Of a stretch of 64,000 nucleotides of DNA, positions 11,821 to 24,586 are shown one piece after another. The DNA lies in NCBI RefSeq assembly GCF_038502225.1, contig NC_091369.1:12456002-12520001 (forward strand), read 5' to 3'. Source of the DNA: Cherax quadricarinatus. Taxonomy: Eukaryota; Arthropoda; Malacostraca; Decapoda; Parastacidae. The notes beneath the pieces are model-generated. The model searched no databases. It worked only from the letters and a program-made list of their open reading frames with translations, and had not been told where the DNA came from. Position numbers and translations under genes: made by a program. Every line of letters begins with the position of its first letter. Within the stretch, counting starts at the first letter, position 1.

Positions 11821-14014
11821 CCTTAAAATATTTATTAAAGTAAACTCTCAATCTATATACACTGTGATACACATCTCTCGGTATATACACGACCTTAAAG
11901 AATAAACAAATACCGTGACTGGAACAATATACAAATATCCCGTGTGACTACTGAATGGTCAAGTCGGACCAAAACGTCGTCATAATTTTCAGTCTCCTAT
12001 ATGCGGGTGTTACGTTGGTTTAAGGTCCTCACTGTATGATCTGGTCACTAATACCCAGAAATGTCTAGGAAAATACATTTATGAGAAGTTCAACTCATCT
12101 CTGAAACTTATCCTGCGCCCAGTTCAAACAATAGCTTAACGTTAACCAACTTGTATACAAAATATATTAATATATTCAGTGGATAAGTATTAACAGAATA
12201 TACACATGACAATTAATCAGGCCCAGCCCTCACATTAGCAACAAGGACTACACAGGTTCTGAACCACAACACACAAGTCTGTACCCTAGTTCCATCTGAG
12301 AACAATTACTCCATATTTCCCTCCTGGACGCCTTAAACCAGTGTTTTGATACACCGTAGCAACCCTGGGAGACACTATTATCTGTACATCAAGCTATGAT
12401 ATAGGTTTTACCTCCTGGGCCACTCGTATTTTCAAAAGAAAATCTTCTTCTCGCAGCCTGATGTCCACAAGTTAGTTAGTATTGGCGCCTCACACCCCCA
12501 AGTGTTGACACAAGAACATCGCCATGCGTCATAATTCTCATCTCACACATTAATACTCCTTTTTTCCCACAACATTGCAACTCCATTAAACTTAACCTTT
12601 AAAGTGCTGCTGATACAATAAATTATGCACCATAATTCTCACCTAATGTATTAATACTTTTTGTTTCCCAGTGAACTTGTTCTATTGAATGCTAGGCTAA
12701 CACACTGGCCCACTCAAGACACATCAATTCTTATGCCAGAATCAGGCCAGCTGTGCCCACAACAGTTCAATATAACTAGATATTACAAATAATAGGGTCA
12801 GTTGCTACAACATATGTTTTTACTCTGGTATTGCTAGGGTTCCTATAACCGTCCAGAACAGCAGGTTATTTGTGTATTATACACTACCTCAATTTTTGTA
12901 GTGTCAGAGTTCTTTAAAACCTTCATATTCAAGGAGAAGTGTATGACTCTCGGTGTATATACACTGAAAGTTTACTTTAGACCCTAAAATAAGGATTAAA
13001 GTATTCCTGACAGCCGTAATAACCCACTGCAGCACAGTAGATAGGCTTTAATAAAAAAATGAACCAATTTCTTACTTAGAGCATAGTGGGGCAAGAATCC
13101 AAAATAGTGTATTATTATTGTAATATGACGAAAGATGGGCCTATATAGTTTCATAGATTAAATAATAAACAGAAAACATTTATGTAGATAATGAAGGAAT
13201 GGGACGGCACATGTTAACTCCAACCATAATTTAGTGTTAAGTATTTGATTCTTACATTACTTATAAGCTAATTTAAAGTAAGTTAGCATTGTAAAACGAT
13301 TTGAACTTTAATAAATAATCAAACAATTACACAATAATATAAAATGCCAAAAAGATGAAATGCATAAGTAAGTAAAGTAGATATAAAATTAAATAAACAT
13401 TGTTATATAACCCTTAGATAATAACATGTCACTCGGATTGCGGTGTCGAGTGGTAGTGGCGCACGCGGACTCTCGTCATATCTTATTTCAGTGTTTTGTT
13501 TGGTTTTACAACCTTAGACAACATACTACGGACACTACACCAATGCGTGATTAATCTACAACCTCTACAGTGCAAGAAGCCTACACAAGGTAAGTGAAAT
13601 TGTGTGTAGTAGTCATTTATGTTCTGTCTCGTTGAGTTCCATCTACCATGACGCAGCAGACTGGATTTATATGTTTTGGCGGTAAAATATACCGACAAGC
13701 ATGTTGAGTAAGACACTGTACGATTTATGGTATTTATTGAGAAGACGTTTTGTCCTCCAGGGACGAAACATCATAAACCGCATGTCTTGTTCAGTGGGAC
13801 GAAACATCACAGTAAATGCCATAAACTATGTTTTTTTGCTCAGTGGAAATTCATCATTACCTTGATGACATGCTACCCTGTCACTCCTACCTGAGCACCG
13901 GAGATAAATTTTCCATATCCCTAGGATGCTTGTCTTCATCTATGCATAAGGCCGACATATATAAGACCGGGGTGTCATTCATAACATGCAAGAATGGAGG
14001 AACACTGCAGTAGG
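11821..14014. other. Mostly unassigned AT-rich non-coding DNA
   Basis: A dispersed repeat with AAGTCGGACCAAAACGTCGT lies at 11905-12010; related sequence occurs at 34.8 and 39.5 kb. Two GGGACGAAACATCA blocks occur at 13759-13815. Otherwise I see no gene. Confidence 0.4.
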
Positions 14015-14172
14015 CTACCCCTCAAGGAAGGTTCTTTGACGCTGGTGAGGGGCTCTTGATCTTGGGAATTGGATCTGTGCTCCAGTTCCCTGAATTAAGC
14101 CTGAATATCTTCCATCCCCCCTCAGGCGTTCTGTAGTCCTACGGGTTTAGCGCTTCATGATTATAATTATGC
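14015..14172 (+). mobile_element. SINE-like S2 copy
   Basis: CTCAAGGAAGGTTCTTTGAC, GAGGGGCTCTTGATCTTGGG, CTCCAGTTCCCTGAATTAAG, CGGGTTTAGCGCTTCATGAT. Same architecture as the 11.7-kb copy. Confidence 0.8.
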
Positions 14173-14817
14173 AGTAGGCTAAATGGCCCATGCTAGGCAG
14201 GTCCACACCCACTTATACAAATTTCATGCCTCAATGATGCTTACACTGGTTTTTTGTTCAGCTGATATTCTGACTATGTACACCAAGAGGTGCACTTTTC
14301 GGCATTTGTATACTGAGAGTACTTTAATCCCTGGTTTAGGGCTTAAAATATTCTTGTAAAAAGGTTACGTGCAGCCTTAATGACCCTAAAGTAGTGGATA
14401 GGTTTTAAACCTCAATAAAGTATGGTCAACATTCATTTTCTGGCCAATGATATTACAGCGATTTTAGGATAAGTGTGTTGCTGATTCCGAATATGTCATC
14501 GGTTTTGCTTGATTGGTTCTAGTTTTTGATAAATTTAGTATCCTATTGATCAGGCGGGGCTAACTTACAAATAGCATTGAAATTATTTTTTAGATCATGC
14601 AAAAGTCAAATCATGAAACACATACTAGCACTTCATTCCATATAATAACAGATTAACATAGTAAAATAATTCAGATATCACTAATTTTTTTTTCATTTAG
14701 AATGACAGTACATATACAGAGTACATACAATTATTAACATGGTACATCAATAAGGTACAAAGATAAACAGTAATTTACTTAAGGAGAGTACCGTATGATT
14801 TTCTATTATGTTGGTCA
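14173..14817. other. Unassigned AT-rich DNA
   Basis: Starts with GGCCCATGCTAGGCAGGTCC, a block also seen near 30.05 kb and common at LINE 3' ends. Nothing else recognised. Confidence 0.4.
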
Positions 14818-15850
14818 TCAGCACAGTTCCGTTGGAAGCTCAAGCTTCCAATCTTCCCATCTGTCTTGATAACTTTCCTCCATCACCTTTATATCTTGAT
14901 GGAACCTCTCCTCTTGTTCCTCACTGACTTCACCAAGATTATGTGGAACTCTGTCTAGGTGGCTATAGAGAAAGTGTACCTTTCTGCTCACATTAGTAAG
15001 TAAATTCTTAAAGCTTGTCAGCTTGTTTTGCACCAGTTCTTCATAATTGTCTGCACTGTAATTACCCAAGAAGTTCTTGGCAACTGACACATAACTGCAC
15101 CATGCAGAAACTTCAACACCATTCAAACATTTTTGTGAAATTAGAATCCTTGATAAGCTTTCGAATTTGAGGACCATCAAAGATTCCAGGGATGTTATTG
15201 CAGTATACAAGTTTTTTTTTATATTGGCTTAAAGAAGGAATTCAACCTCTCTGGTTTAGTAAGCTGTTATTTTAACTTCTTGTTGTAGACAGTTCTTTCC
15301 TTCTAGTCTGGATGATAAAAGTTAGATGCTTGCTTTGAGAGACTGGGATCTCAAATCAGATCATTGTGTTCTTGGAAGAAATGCTTACTTCATATTCACT
15401 TCCACTGCTAGAACCTGTGTTACATCCTAAACCCTGAGTTTCTTCAATATCTCACAACGAAAGATCGGGCAGTATTGTAAACACTGGTATGGAAATGTCG
15501 CTGTGTGGCACAGGTCTCCTTGCTGACTCCAGTTCAGGATATTCCCACTTGACTTTCTTGTATCGATTGAAACTTTTGACATTCACCATACAGAAATAAC
15601 AATCGTTGTGATGGTTTTCGGCTCTCTCCATACCATAGGAACACCGAAGTTTAAACTTTTCCTTTGCCTAATTTTCTACTGTCGTAAGCATTCTACATAG
15701 GTTTGCAAACCATATGGGGAACCCAAGACTTGTTCTCCAAGCGTCACTCCAAAATAAGCAAGATATGCTTGTTTTACAAAATCTGTAATGTTTTTTCTTC
15801 GCTTTTGCAAAGAGTATTCGCCACAAATGCAGCAAAGCACATTGGGATTG
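14818..15850 (-). pseudogene. Broken copy of a multicopy arthropod protein family of unknown function
   Basis: Read on the minus strand, pieces of one protein appear in order across several frames. First a Cys-rich start (NPNVLCCICGEYSL) leads into ITDFVKQAYLAYFGVTLGEQ. Next come LNFGVPMVWREPK, then HHNDCYFCMVNV, KVKWEYPELESARRPVPHS and IPVFTILPDLSL before a stop. The C-terminal frame (15210-14818) includes AKNFLGNYSADNYEELV, VHFLYSHLDRVPHNLGEVSE and ERFHQDIKVMEESYQDRW. I recognise this order from uncharacterised, high-copy arthropod proteins that behave like mobile-element or domesticated-element genes. The family name and function are unknown to me. At least three frame changes and several stops show this copy is dead. 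The central part (15211-15480) is poorly preserved. Confidence 0.6.
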
Positions 15851-15964
15851 TTTAAGCAGGTTCTTCGTTGTTAATACAACTCCTATTAAATATTAAATAA
15901 TTTAAAAATAAAAAAAACAGATTGTCACTACATACATATACAGGCGTTATGGTTAAGTCCCCTG

Positions 15965-16145
15965 TTAATTGATTATTATTATTATAATCAAGGGGGAAGC
16001 GCTAAACCCGGAGGATTATACAGCGCCTGGGGGGGGGGATGTGGAAGGCATCCAGGCTTAATTCGGGGAACTGGAGCACAGATCCAATTCCCTAAATCAA
16101 GAGCCCCTCACCAACATCAAGGAACCTTCCTTGAGGGGCCCTGTT
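15965..16145 (-). mobile_element. SINE-like S2, good copy in minus orientation
   Basis: ATTATTATTATAATCAAGGG, GGAAGCGCTAAACCCGGAGG, TATACAGCGCCTGG, CATCCAGGCTTAATTCGGGG, GATCCAATTCCCTAAATCAA and AAGGAACCTTCCTTGAGGGG. Fully matches the reverse complement of the 11.7-kb copy. Confidence 0.85.
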
Positions 16146-16289
16146 AATTGAAAGTAGATATGCAGTATCTTACAAACTAGAGCCAATTTTGAAAACCCTA
16201 CTGCTACTTTTGAATCCAGCATCTCCAAAATACCCTAAATACCTTCAAATATCTTGGGCAACCAATTTTTTTTTTTTGTTGACCAGTGA

Positions 16290-16425
16290 TCATGGGGAGC
16301 GATAAACCCTGCGGGATTATACAGCACCTGTGGGGAGGGAATGGAAGGCATTAAGGTTTAATTCAGGGACTTGGAGCACAGACCCAATTCTCTAGATCAA
16401 GAGCCCTCACTTGAGGGATATAGAA
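16290..16425 (-). mobile_element. SINE-like S2, diverged minus copy
   Basis: GAGCGATAAACCCTGCGGGA, TATACAGCACCTGTGGGG, GGTTTAATTCAGGGACTTGG, ATTCTCTAGATCAAGAGCCC. Lies 145 bp from the previous copy in the same orientation. Confidence 0.75.
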
Positions 16426-17713
16426 ATATAAATTTTTATCAATCAGCTGATAGTCTGCGGTTTTATAAGGAAGCCGGTTACTGACTCGGAAATTGCGCAA
16501 TGATCTGTTCTAATTAGAAACTTCTTGTTGACGATTCTGATTTTTGAAGGGAACTCCTGTGTTCCCTTCATCGACTACCTACCTCAAAATTTATTTCCTG
16601 GCCACTAGGGCAAGCACGACCCTTTCAACCGTCCCCCCACCTCCACCTTCAAAAAGTCAGGTGCTTTGTATATACATCGACATGTACTGTATGTACTATC
16701 GCTCTATATAAAGATGAATATATCGCAGCTTATGCATATCGCGAGGTGTATAACTATCCCATTGTATGTACGCCGACATGTGTGTCAGTGTATTTACATT
16801 GAGTTAATTCCCATTTTTTTAATATTAAAACAGTCCTAGTCGCTAATTTGAAACCCGTATTCAACCTTTAGTTGATTTTTCTGCGAACCCATTTTTGATT
16901 AGGATTAATTAACGTAAAATATACAAATTTATCCAATTATAACATAGATTATGGAATAATACATATAAGCACATATCCTACTGTAACTGCTAGTTCTCGT
17001 GACATTTGTATTCATTGTCTATCAATAATTAGGCGCGTTGAAAGCCTCGTATATTTGCAAATATTGTGTATAGTACTTGATTTGTTGAAGAATATATGTA
17101 CAATTCACACAATTTATTCCTTGTTGAGTGATATTTGTCACTTATTATCCGTTGTTTGTAGCAGAACCAGAGGCGCAGCCACGAAATGGGGGGAAGGGGT
17201 GGCTGATGAGGCTAAAACTGGTCCCCCCCCCACATGCAAATACATCTTTTATTTTATTTTCAATAAATGGCTAATTTTTCACTGTATTATATCGACCAGT
17301 GATCGCGATAGCATGAGAGATTAAGAAATTTTACATGCCTACTGAAATAAGCATGTTTTAAAAGCGATTTCTCTGACTTTTTCTGCAGCATCTTATGATG
17401 TTTAAGAGCCCCCCATATTTTAAATCCTGACTACACCACTGAACGGAACCAACTACTACATCCTGCAACAAAAGTACCGGGTGATGAATAAGACACACCG
17501 GAAACACTTGGGTACTTGTGAAAATTCCCCTGGATTACTCCACTTTACAGCCTATTTCCAGGCGCATTCCACTTTCTTCTGACTCTGAAATTCAGTCTTT
17601 ATGGCTTCTATTATCACTGTGGAGTGGTTTGTGGCTGGCAGGAGCCCTCACCCGCCACCACCTGCTCCCCCAGCCACATGGCTTTATGGCTTATATATAT
17701 AAAAGAAGACATT

Positions 17714-17716
<3 letters not shown>
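16426..17716. other. Unassigned non-coding DNA
   Basis: AT-rich, no motif-bearing frame on either strand. Confidence 0.4.
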
Positions 17717-17757
<41 letters not shown>

Positions 17758-17766
17758 TATGTGTGT

Positions 17767-17841
<75 letters not shown>

Positions 17842-17918
17842 CACCTAGTTGTGGTTGCAGGGGTCGATTCATAGCTTCTGGCCCCGCCTCGCCACTGGCC
17901 GCTACTCTGTGTGTGTGG
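17717..17918 (-). mobile_element. (TG)n tract plus a 70-bp LINE A 3' end
   Basis: (TG)n with a few TA steps at 17717-17838 runs into TACTCACCTAGTTGTGGTTG and the GGCCCCGCCTCGCCACTGGC block, the last codons of LINE A ORF2 on the minus strand. At 17908 it stops and a short CTGTGTGTGTG tract plus G9 follows. Confidence 0.8.
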
Positions 17919-18184
17919 GGGGGGGGAGTACGTGGGTACGTACGGTATCAACACAACCACCGCTACCGACCAATCCAGCATTTATAGCAGTCTCAGCAGC
18001 CACTGAGTGAAATAGGAAGGGGAGCAGAGGAATGGGGTGATAACGGTGATAATGATGGTGACACGGCGGGGAAATGGGTCAGATAAGAGTAAAAAGAGGC
18101 CGTAAAATGTGGTATTTTTCTCCAGTGAAGATGGGTGTGCGATTGTAGCATTTGGTATTTCGTGTCAGCTTTAAGGTGATAATT

Positions 18185-18415
18185 ATGTACTAGGCAGGAC
18201 TAGCATTGATAAGTAAAACGCATGCGCAACAGTTGCGTATCTTTATTACGGAACGTTTCGAATACACAGCAGGCTTCTTCAGTCGAATACAGAGGAGGGA
18301 GCAAAAGCCTACAGTGTAGGCGAAACGTTTCGGAATTAAGATACCTAACTGTTGCATATGTCTTATCAACTTTACAGTACTGAATACCATTATCATATTC
18401 AGGACTAACATTAGT
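18185..18415. repeat. Foldback repeat with paired ACGTTTCG blocks
   Basis: ACAGTTGCGTATCTTTATTA, GGAACGTTTCG and CAGCAGGCTTCTTCAGTCGA on the left are mirrored by AGCCTACAGTGTAGGCGAAA, CGTTTCGG and GATACCTAACTGTTGC on the right, making a large imperfect inverted repeat. Related sequences lie at 19.8 and 58.4-58.7 kb. Confidence 0.7.
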
Positions 18416-18776
18416 GGTCACATTAGTGGTAGTAACGGTAAAAAATAGAACGAGATGTAGTGGGGGGGGGATACCGAGACCTACCTTTGATCACCAGAGG
18501 TCTGTGATAGTATTTTAGAGAGAGTAGCCGACCGGATGATCAGTGGAAGAATATTCGGATATCAACTCCGGAAGATTAGTTACCCAGTGGCTTATTCCTT
18601 TTGGGGCCCCTTAGATCCCCTTCCCCAGAATGCGACACACACCAGTCAACTAACACCCAGGTAATTACTAATTTCGAGGTGAACAGAGGTAACAGGTGTG
18701 AAGAGACATGTCCACCGTTTCCACCCGCCCCTAGATTATACCCAGATGTATTGATTGTGAGCCGTAGGCACTATCA

Positions 18777-18847
18777 CTCGGATGATGACTCACTGTTCCT
18801 TCACTGTGCCTATGGCACAGTGAAGGAACAGTGAGTCATTATCCGAG
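18777..18847. repeat. 71-bp near-perfect palindrome, 34-bp arms
   Basis: Inner arms of 26 bp (18785-18810 and 18814-18839) are exact reverse complements around the loop TAT. The outer 8 bp continue with one mismatch. Core ATGACTCACTGTTCCTTCAC. Confidence 0.95.
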
Positions 18848-19310
18848 GTCCACCACTCTTCAACCTGCTGCCAGAAGATACCAGGAACATTGCCGGGAAC
18901 AAATGTTCAAAGTTTCAAGAGGAAACGGGACCACTACAAGATGCAAATATCTGATCAACGAGATTGGTGGCTATGTAGACCTTCGGGTCGCTAGTAGTAA
19001 CAACCTCGTTGATCAGGGAGGACTAAGACAAGAGTCGAGTAGTAACAACCTCGTTGGTCAGGGAGGACTAAGACAAGAGTCGCAGCAGTGGTTCAAATTC
19101 GACGAATTTAGGCTTAGAAAGGATATAGGAAGGCACTGGTTGTCAGTCGAGTTGTGGGGTAGAATAAGCTGGCGAGTAGCGTCATTGAAGAAAATCTTTG
19201 ATTAGTTTTAAGAATGGTGTTGGACAGATACGCAAGTGTGGTTGGGCGTGAATTGGACATACCTAGTTTGGGTCATTAGGCCTAAAGTGCTCCTCTTTAA
19301 TGTTGTGACA
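18842..19310 (+). pseudogene. LINE B-like ORF2 C-terminal fragment with an internal 51-bp duplication
   Basis: Reads GPPLFNLLPEDTRNIAGNK and, after a frameshift, YLINEIGGYVDLRVASSNN then LVDQGGLRQES. This matches the end of LINE proteins (LDRYL...YVGLRAASSNSLVDQA) such as the 34-kb copy. The segment AGTAACAACCTCGTTGATCA and what follows is repeated (about 18995-19080). The tail (19200-19310) has blocks typical of LINE 3' ends. Confidence 0.65.
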
Positions 19311-19617
19311 TGTTTTATCTATAAATAGAAACTTTGGTTAGGTTAAAGTCTCTCCACTACACGAGGGTCATTAAGGCTGCATATAATCTGTTCACCAACA
19401 ATCAGCAATACTTTATCCCTGTTAATAAGGATTAAATTTAGCCCTTACTGTATATACACTGAGGCAAACATCTCTATCGGTATACATATCTCGCGAGAAA
19501 TATTTATAATTGCCTTGAAGAGTAAAAAAATAAGTAAATAAGATCCATGAATATCACGGCAATATGCAAGAAATACTGAAGTTGAAAATGGTATAAAATA
19601 CCGACAAGTTGATGATT
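19311..19617. other. Unassigned DNA
   Basis: Contains a block resembling 11565-11600 (GGTTAGGTTAAAGTCTCTCC). No gene. Confidence 0.35.
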
Positions 19618-19895
19618 AAGACCCCTCAGGGAAGGTTCCTTGATGTTGATGAGGGGCTCTTGATTTAGGGAATTGGATCTGTGCTCCAGTTCCCCGAATT
19701 AAACCTGAATGCCTTACACATCCCCCCCCCTAGGCGCTGTATAATCCTCCGGGTTTAACGCTTTCCCCTTGATTATAATAGTAATAATGATAATTAAGAC
19801 ACATGTACAACTGTTGGGTATCTTTAGTGCTGAAACGTTTCGCCTACACAGTAGGCTTCTTTAGGCTTTTACTGTTACACGTGTCTTAATCATCA
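19618..19895 (+). mobile_element. SINE-like S2 copy followed by an ACGTTTCG repeat
   Basis: CTCAGGGAAGGTTCCTTGAT, GAGGGGCTCTTGATTTAGGG, CCAGTTCCCCGAATTAAACC, CTAGGCGCTGTATAATCCTC and a GATTATAATAGTAATAATGA tail (to 19795). Then TGAAACGTTTCGCCTACACA and AGGCTTCTTTAGGC, as at 18.2 and 58.4 kb. Confidence 0.8.
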
Positions 19896-21137
<1,242 letters not shown>

Positions 21138-21144
21138 ATATATA

Positions 21145-21224
<80 letters not shown>

Positions 21225-21242
21225 ATATATATATATATATAT
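21138..21242. repeat. (TA)n tract
   Basis: About 50 TA units with GATATA and ACATG interruptions. Confidence 0.97.
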
Positions 21243-21399
21243 CAAAACAACCACTGTGAAAGAATAGAGAAATTCCAAGCGCTTTCGTGACTACTCACAT
21301 TATGTGAGTAGTCACGAAAGCGCTTGGAATTTCTCTATTCTTTCACAGTGGTTGTTTTGCATATTCTGAAATCACCTGTTTACTGTGATCTTATTGCAT
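21243..21399. mobile_element. Penelope-like element terminal repeats in head-to-head palindrome
   Basis: 21243-21300 and 21302-21359 are perfect 58-bp reverse complements around a single T (core CCAAGCGCTTTCGTGACTAC). The right arm continues with TTCTGAAATCACCTGTTTAC and CTTATTGCA into (TA)n. The same terminal sequence flanks the Penelope-like coding relic at 21.58-22.6 kb. Confidence 0.85.
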
Positions 21400-21453
21400 A
21401 TATATATATATATATTATATATATATATATATATATTCTCTATATATATATAA

Positions 21454-21499
<46 letters not shown>

Positions 21500-21512
21500 A
21501 TATATATATATG

Positions 21513-21580
<68 letters not shown>
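21400..21580. repeat. Interrupted (TA)n tract
   Basis: TA units with TTATA, TTCTC and TGCAA interruptions between two oppositely oriented Penelope-like terminal repeats. Confidence 0.95.
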
Positions 21581-21583
<3 letters not shown>

Positions 21584-21704
21584 ATAAGATCACAGTAAAC
21601 AGGTGATTTCAGAATATGCAAAACAACCACTCTGAAAGAATAGAGAAATTCCAAGCGATTTCGTGACTACTCATATTATCAAGGAACTATGAAAGTAAAG
21701 CATC
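21581..21704 (-). mobile_element. Penelope-like 3' terminal repeat
   Basis: Reverse complement of 21302-21399 (starting GCAATAAGATCACAGTAAAC) continuing to GAACTATGAAAGTAAAGCAT. On the coding strand it lies downstream of the GIY-YIG reading frame. Its 87 bp nearest the element (21618-21704) match 22515-22601 in inverted orientation with only two differences. Confidence 0.8.
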
Positions 21705-21849
21705 CAAGGAAGCTATATAAGGGTTCTGGCCAGCACCTCACTATCAGATCCCACAACGGTTAAACACCTGACGCTCGCCGACCCAACTTGGATAGGTCCT
21801 TTGCACAACTCACCCACAAACTATTCTACCCAAGAAAATTTAAAAATTA

Positions 21850-22508
21850 TTATTTGTCCAGTGTATTATTAAATTCTTCCCAAATTCTATTAATTATAAA
21901 TGGATCTAATTTATATAAACCAAAGGAAATATTCATATTATTGTCAAAACTGCTTTTTATGAAACAAGATTCAATTATATTCCTGTCGACCATGGACTTG
22001 CTTGATACTACTTTCTCAACTTTTTGAAAATCAGTTGGATGGTTAAAATCTCTTACATGAATAAATAGAGCATTGGAATCTTGTCCAGTTCTAATGCTAT
22101 ATTTATGTTGTTTTAATCTTAGTTCGAGATTTTTACCAGTTTGACCGTAATAAACTTTATCGCAAATTTTACAAGGAATCTTATAGACACATCCATCAGC
22201 ATTTTGGGGGGATTCTTTATCAAAAATTTTTTTACTGTATCAAGATTTTTTAATACAACTTTAATATTAAAAGTCTTAAGAAGAGAAGGCATATCAACCA
22301 AGTTTTCATGGTAAGGGAGAACCAACATATTTTTAGTTGAATAAGGCTGGTTGTCCCTTTTTGGATTGTAAAAAGTATTTCTAGCAACTTTAAAAGATTT
22401 ATCAATTACATTTCTTGGGTATTTTAAATCATTACCTATTTCATAAATTTTGGATATTTCCTCATCTATGAACTCATGACTACAAATTCGTAAAGCTCTC
22501 AAAAACAT
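21850..22508 (-). pseudogene. Penelope-like retroelement: RT C-terminal part and GIY-YIG endonuclease, one frameshift
   Basis: The minus strand from 22508 reads FLRALRICSHEFIDEEISKI, LKYPRNVIDKSFKVAR and LVLPYHENLVDMPSLLKTFN, the region between RT and endonuclease in Penelope-like elements. The frame shifts at a six-base homopolymer (22206-22211, G on the plus strand). It then continues as GCVYKIPCKICDKVYYGQTG, LELRLKQHKYSIRTGQ, FIHVRDFNHPTDFQKV and RNIIESCFIK, ending at a stop at 21850. The VY...YYG pair, the following Arg, the CxxC/His pattern and the late Glu match the GIY-YIG nuclease that nicks target DNA. The RT core is missing, so the copy is 5'-truncated just before the terminal repeat at 22515. 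One indel apart, the remaining frame is clean, suggesting a recent insertion. Confidence 0.88.
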
Positions 22509-22514
22509 TGATGA

Positions 22515-22724
<210 letters not shown>

Positions 22725-22859
22725 CATCTTTAATGATTTTAGCATTTACATTCTTGGTCTTTTAAAACCATGACATTGGTCAGCCACTCTACGAAGAAAA
22801 AATTAAATATTCTTACGGCTTCATTTTTTCTCAATTTAAAAAGTGTGGCTTTTTGTCCC

Positions 22860-23110
22860 ACTTTCTAGTTCCCTGGCCTCCCGGTTGCTGGTCTGATGAA
22901 CCAGACTGTTTATACCAGTCACATACAGTTCAACGTATGCACCACAGCCTGGCTGATCAGGAAGTGACTTCAGAGGCTTACCAAGATCTCTCTTGAAGAC
23001 AACTAGGAGCCTGTTAGTAATTCCCCTTAGGTATGAAAGGAAAGTGTTTAATAGCTTTGGTTGAATTGTCTCTTAGTGTACACATTGCATCCCTACTTTT
23101 CACTTGAAGT
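22860..23110 (-). pseudogene. LINE B ORF2 C-terminal fragment
   Basis: CTGGCCTCCCGGTTGCTGGT, GCACCACAGCCTGGCTGATC, TCTCTCTTGAAGACAAC and TCTCTTAGTGTACACATTGC are in the same order as in the 34-kb copy, whose minus strand encodes the LINE C terminus. Stops interrupt the frame. Confidence 0.7.
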
Positions 23111-24231
23111 ATTTTGCACCATCAACAAGCCTTCTGCTTTCATACTTTCATTTTGCGCTACAGAGCGAAACTTCGTCCCACGACAGCCTCGTTCTACAGC
23201 ATATCTTGCTTCATTATTGTCGGCAGTATAACATTTTGCATCCAGTGTGGAAGGCAAAGTGCCGACAGGTAGGATCACACAGACTCGTATATCAAATCAT
23301 GCCCTTTATTAGAGGTTTAATAAAGCGTCTGTGTTACCCTGGAGGGAGGGGGAAGTAAAGGGTTCCCAAGGATCAGTAGTCGTACCCAGGCTGTTCTAAT
23401 AACGTGTGTGGAACCCGCCAAGAGAGACAAAAACTTTATTCTTTGGATCTCTCACACACACAAAGAAATTAAAAACGGAAGAGAATTTACAAAAAAAAAA
23501 AAAACTACTGCAAGTTGCAGGAATTGCCCGACATGTTTGTTCGGGCAATGCCCACACATTGTCAGGTATTGTGAGTGAGGATGAGAGAAGAGGTATGCTA
23601 ATACAGTAGTGGAATATACTGGCAGTATGTAAATAAGTGACTTTATGAATTGGTAAAGTCCCTGGTGGGCGAAACGTCTTCACATAATGCCATAACCCGC
23701 ATTTTGTGTCTTTAAATACACGGGAGAGAGAGAGAGAGAGAGAGAGAGCAAGCGGATTCCTGCAAACTGTTATGAACGCTTCTGCTAAGAGCGGTCTTGT
23801 GACCTTCAACACCTCAAATACATAACAAGGTCTCGGGGCCGAAACGTCTTCAAGGTGAGAGCCTTGATGAAAAGTTCTTGATCTAGGGCACTGGATCTAC
23901 CCCTCTCCTTATAAGTTTGGCATTACCCAACCAATACTATAATGAGATATAGAGAACATAAGAATAATAGAGTACTGGACCATTCTAGGCAGGTCCAACT
24001 CGCACGTAATTACCTCCACTCATAAGAACATTATAATGTAGTAGTCCTACCGAACATTATAATGTAGTAGGCCTGTGTAGTAGGTTTACAGGATATTAAT
24101 AAAAGTTTTCTATTATTAATAAGAGAAGGCATAAATGTTTCTCGAGCCCGCACGACAGTTTATCCCACAAACAAGCGACGAGCGGCTACACACTGACTAG
24201 GGAACCAGATCAGTTTACCGCTTTCTCTCAT

Positions 24232-24235
<4 letters not shown>
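23111..24235. other. Non-coding DNA with repeat scraps
   Basis: GGGCGAAACGTCTTCACAT (about 23667) and GGGGCCGAAACGTCTTC (about 23835) belong to the ACGTTTC repeat group. A (GA)n lies at 23725-23748. An S2 scrap (GATGAAAAGTTCTTGATCTA) lies at 23865. A short inverted repeat at 23524-23554 contains TTGCCCGACA and TGTTCGGGCAA. No gene. Confidence 0.45.

Positions 24236-24291
<56 letters not shown>
24236..24291. repeat. (AAT)n microsatellite
   Basis: About 18 AAT units. Confidence 0.97.
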
Positions 24292-24292
<1 letters not shown>

Positions 24293-24493
24293 GGGAACCC
24301 AGAGTTCTAGTCGCCGTGATATACTATTCCTCACCTGTTAGGTAAATGTCGCATTAGTTGTACATGTGTCCTTTTACCTAACCTGTTGTGGTAATTCTAC
24401 CAACATTACTATTATATTCCTCACCTAACAGAAAGAAGCCCAGACAAGAATATGACAGCACAAGATAGCTCTGCAGGTGCATACGAAGTTGAT

Positions 24494-24494
24494 A

Positions 24495-24584
<90 letters not shown>
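24494..24584. repeat. (TA)n tract
   Basis: About 45 TA units with one AAA interruption near the left end. Confidence 0.97.

Positions 24585-24586
<2 letters not shown>

Noticed and set aside
22119..22508. Independent 129-codon gene
   Set aside because: It is the first half of the Penelope-like protein; its last codons (after 22206) are out-of-frame reading past a homopolymer indel.
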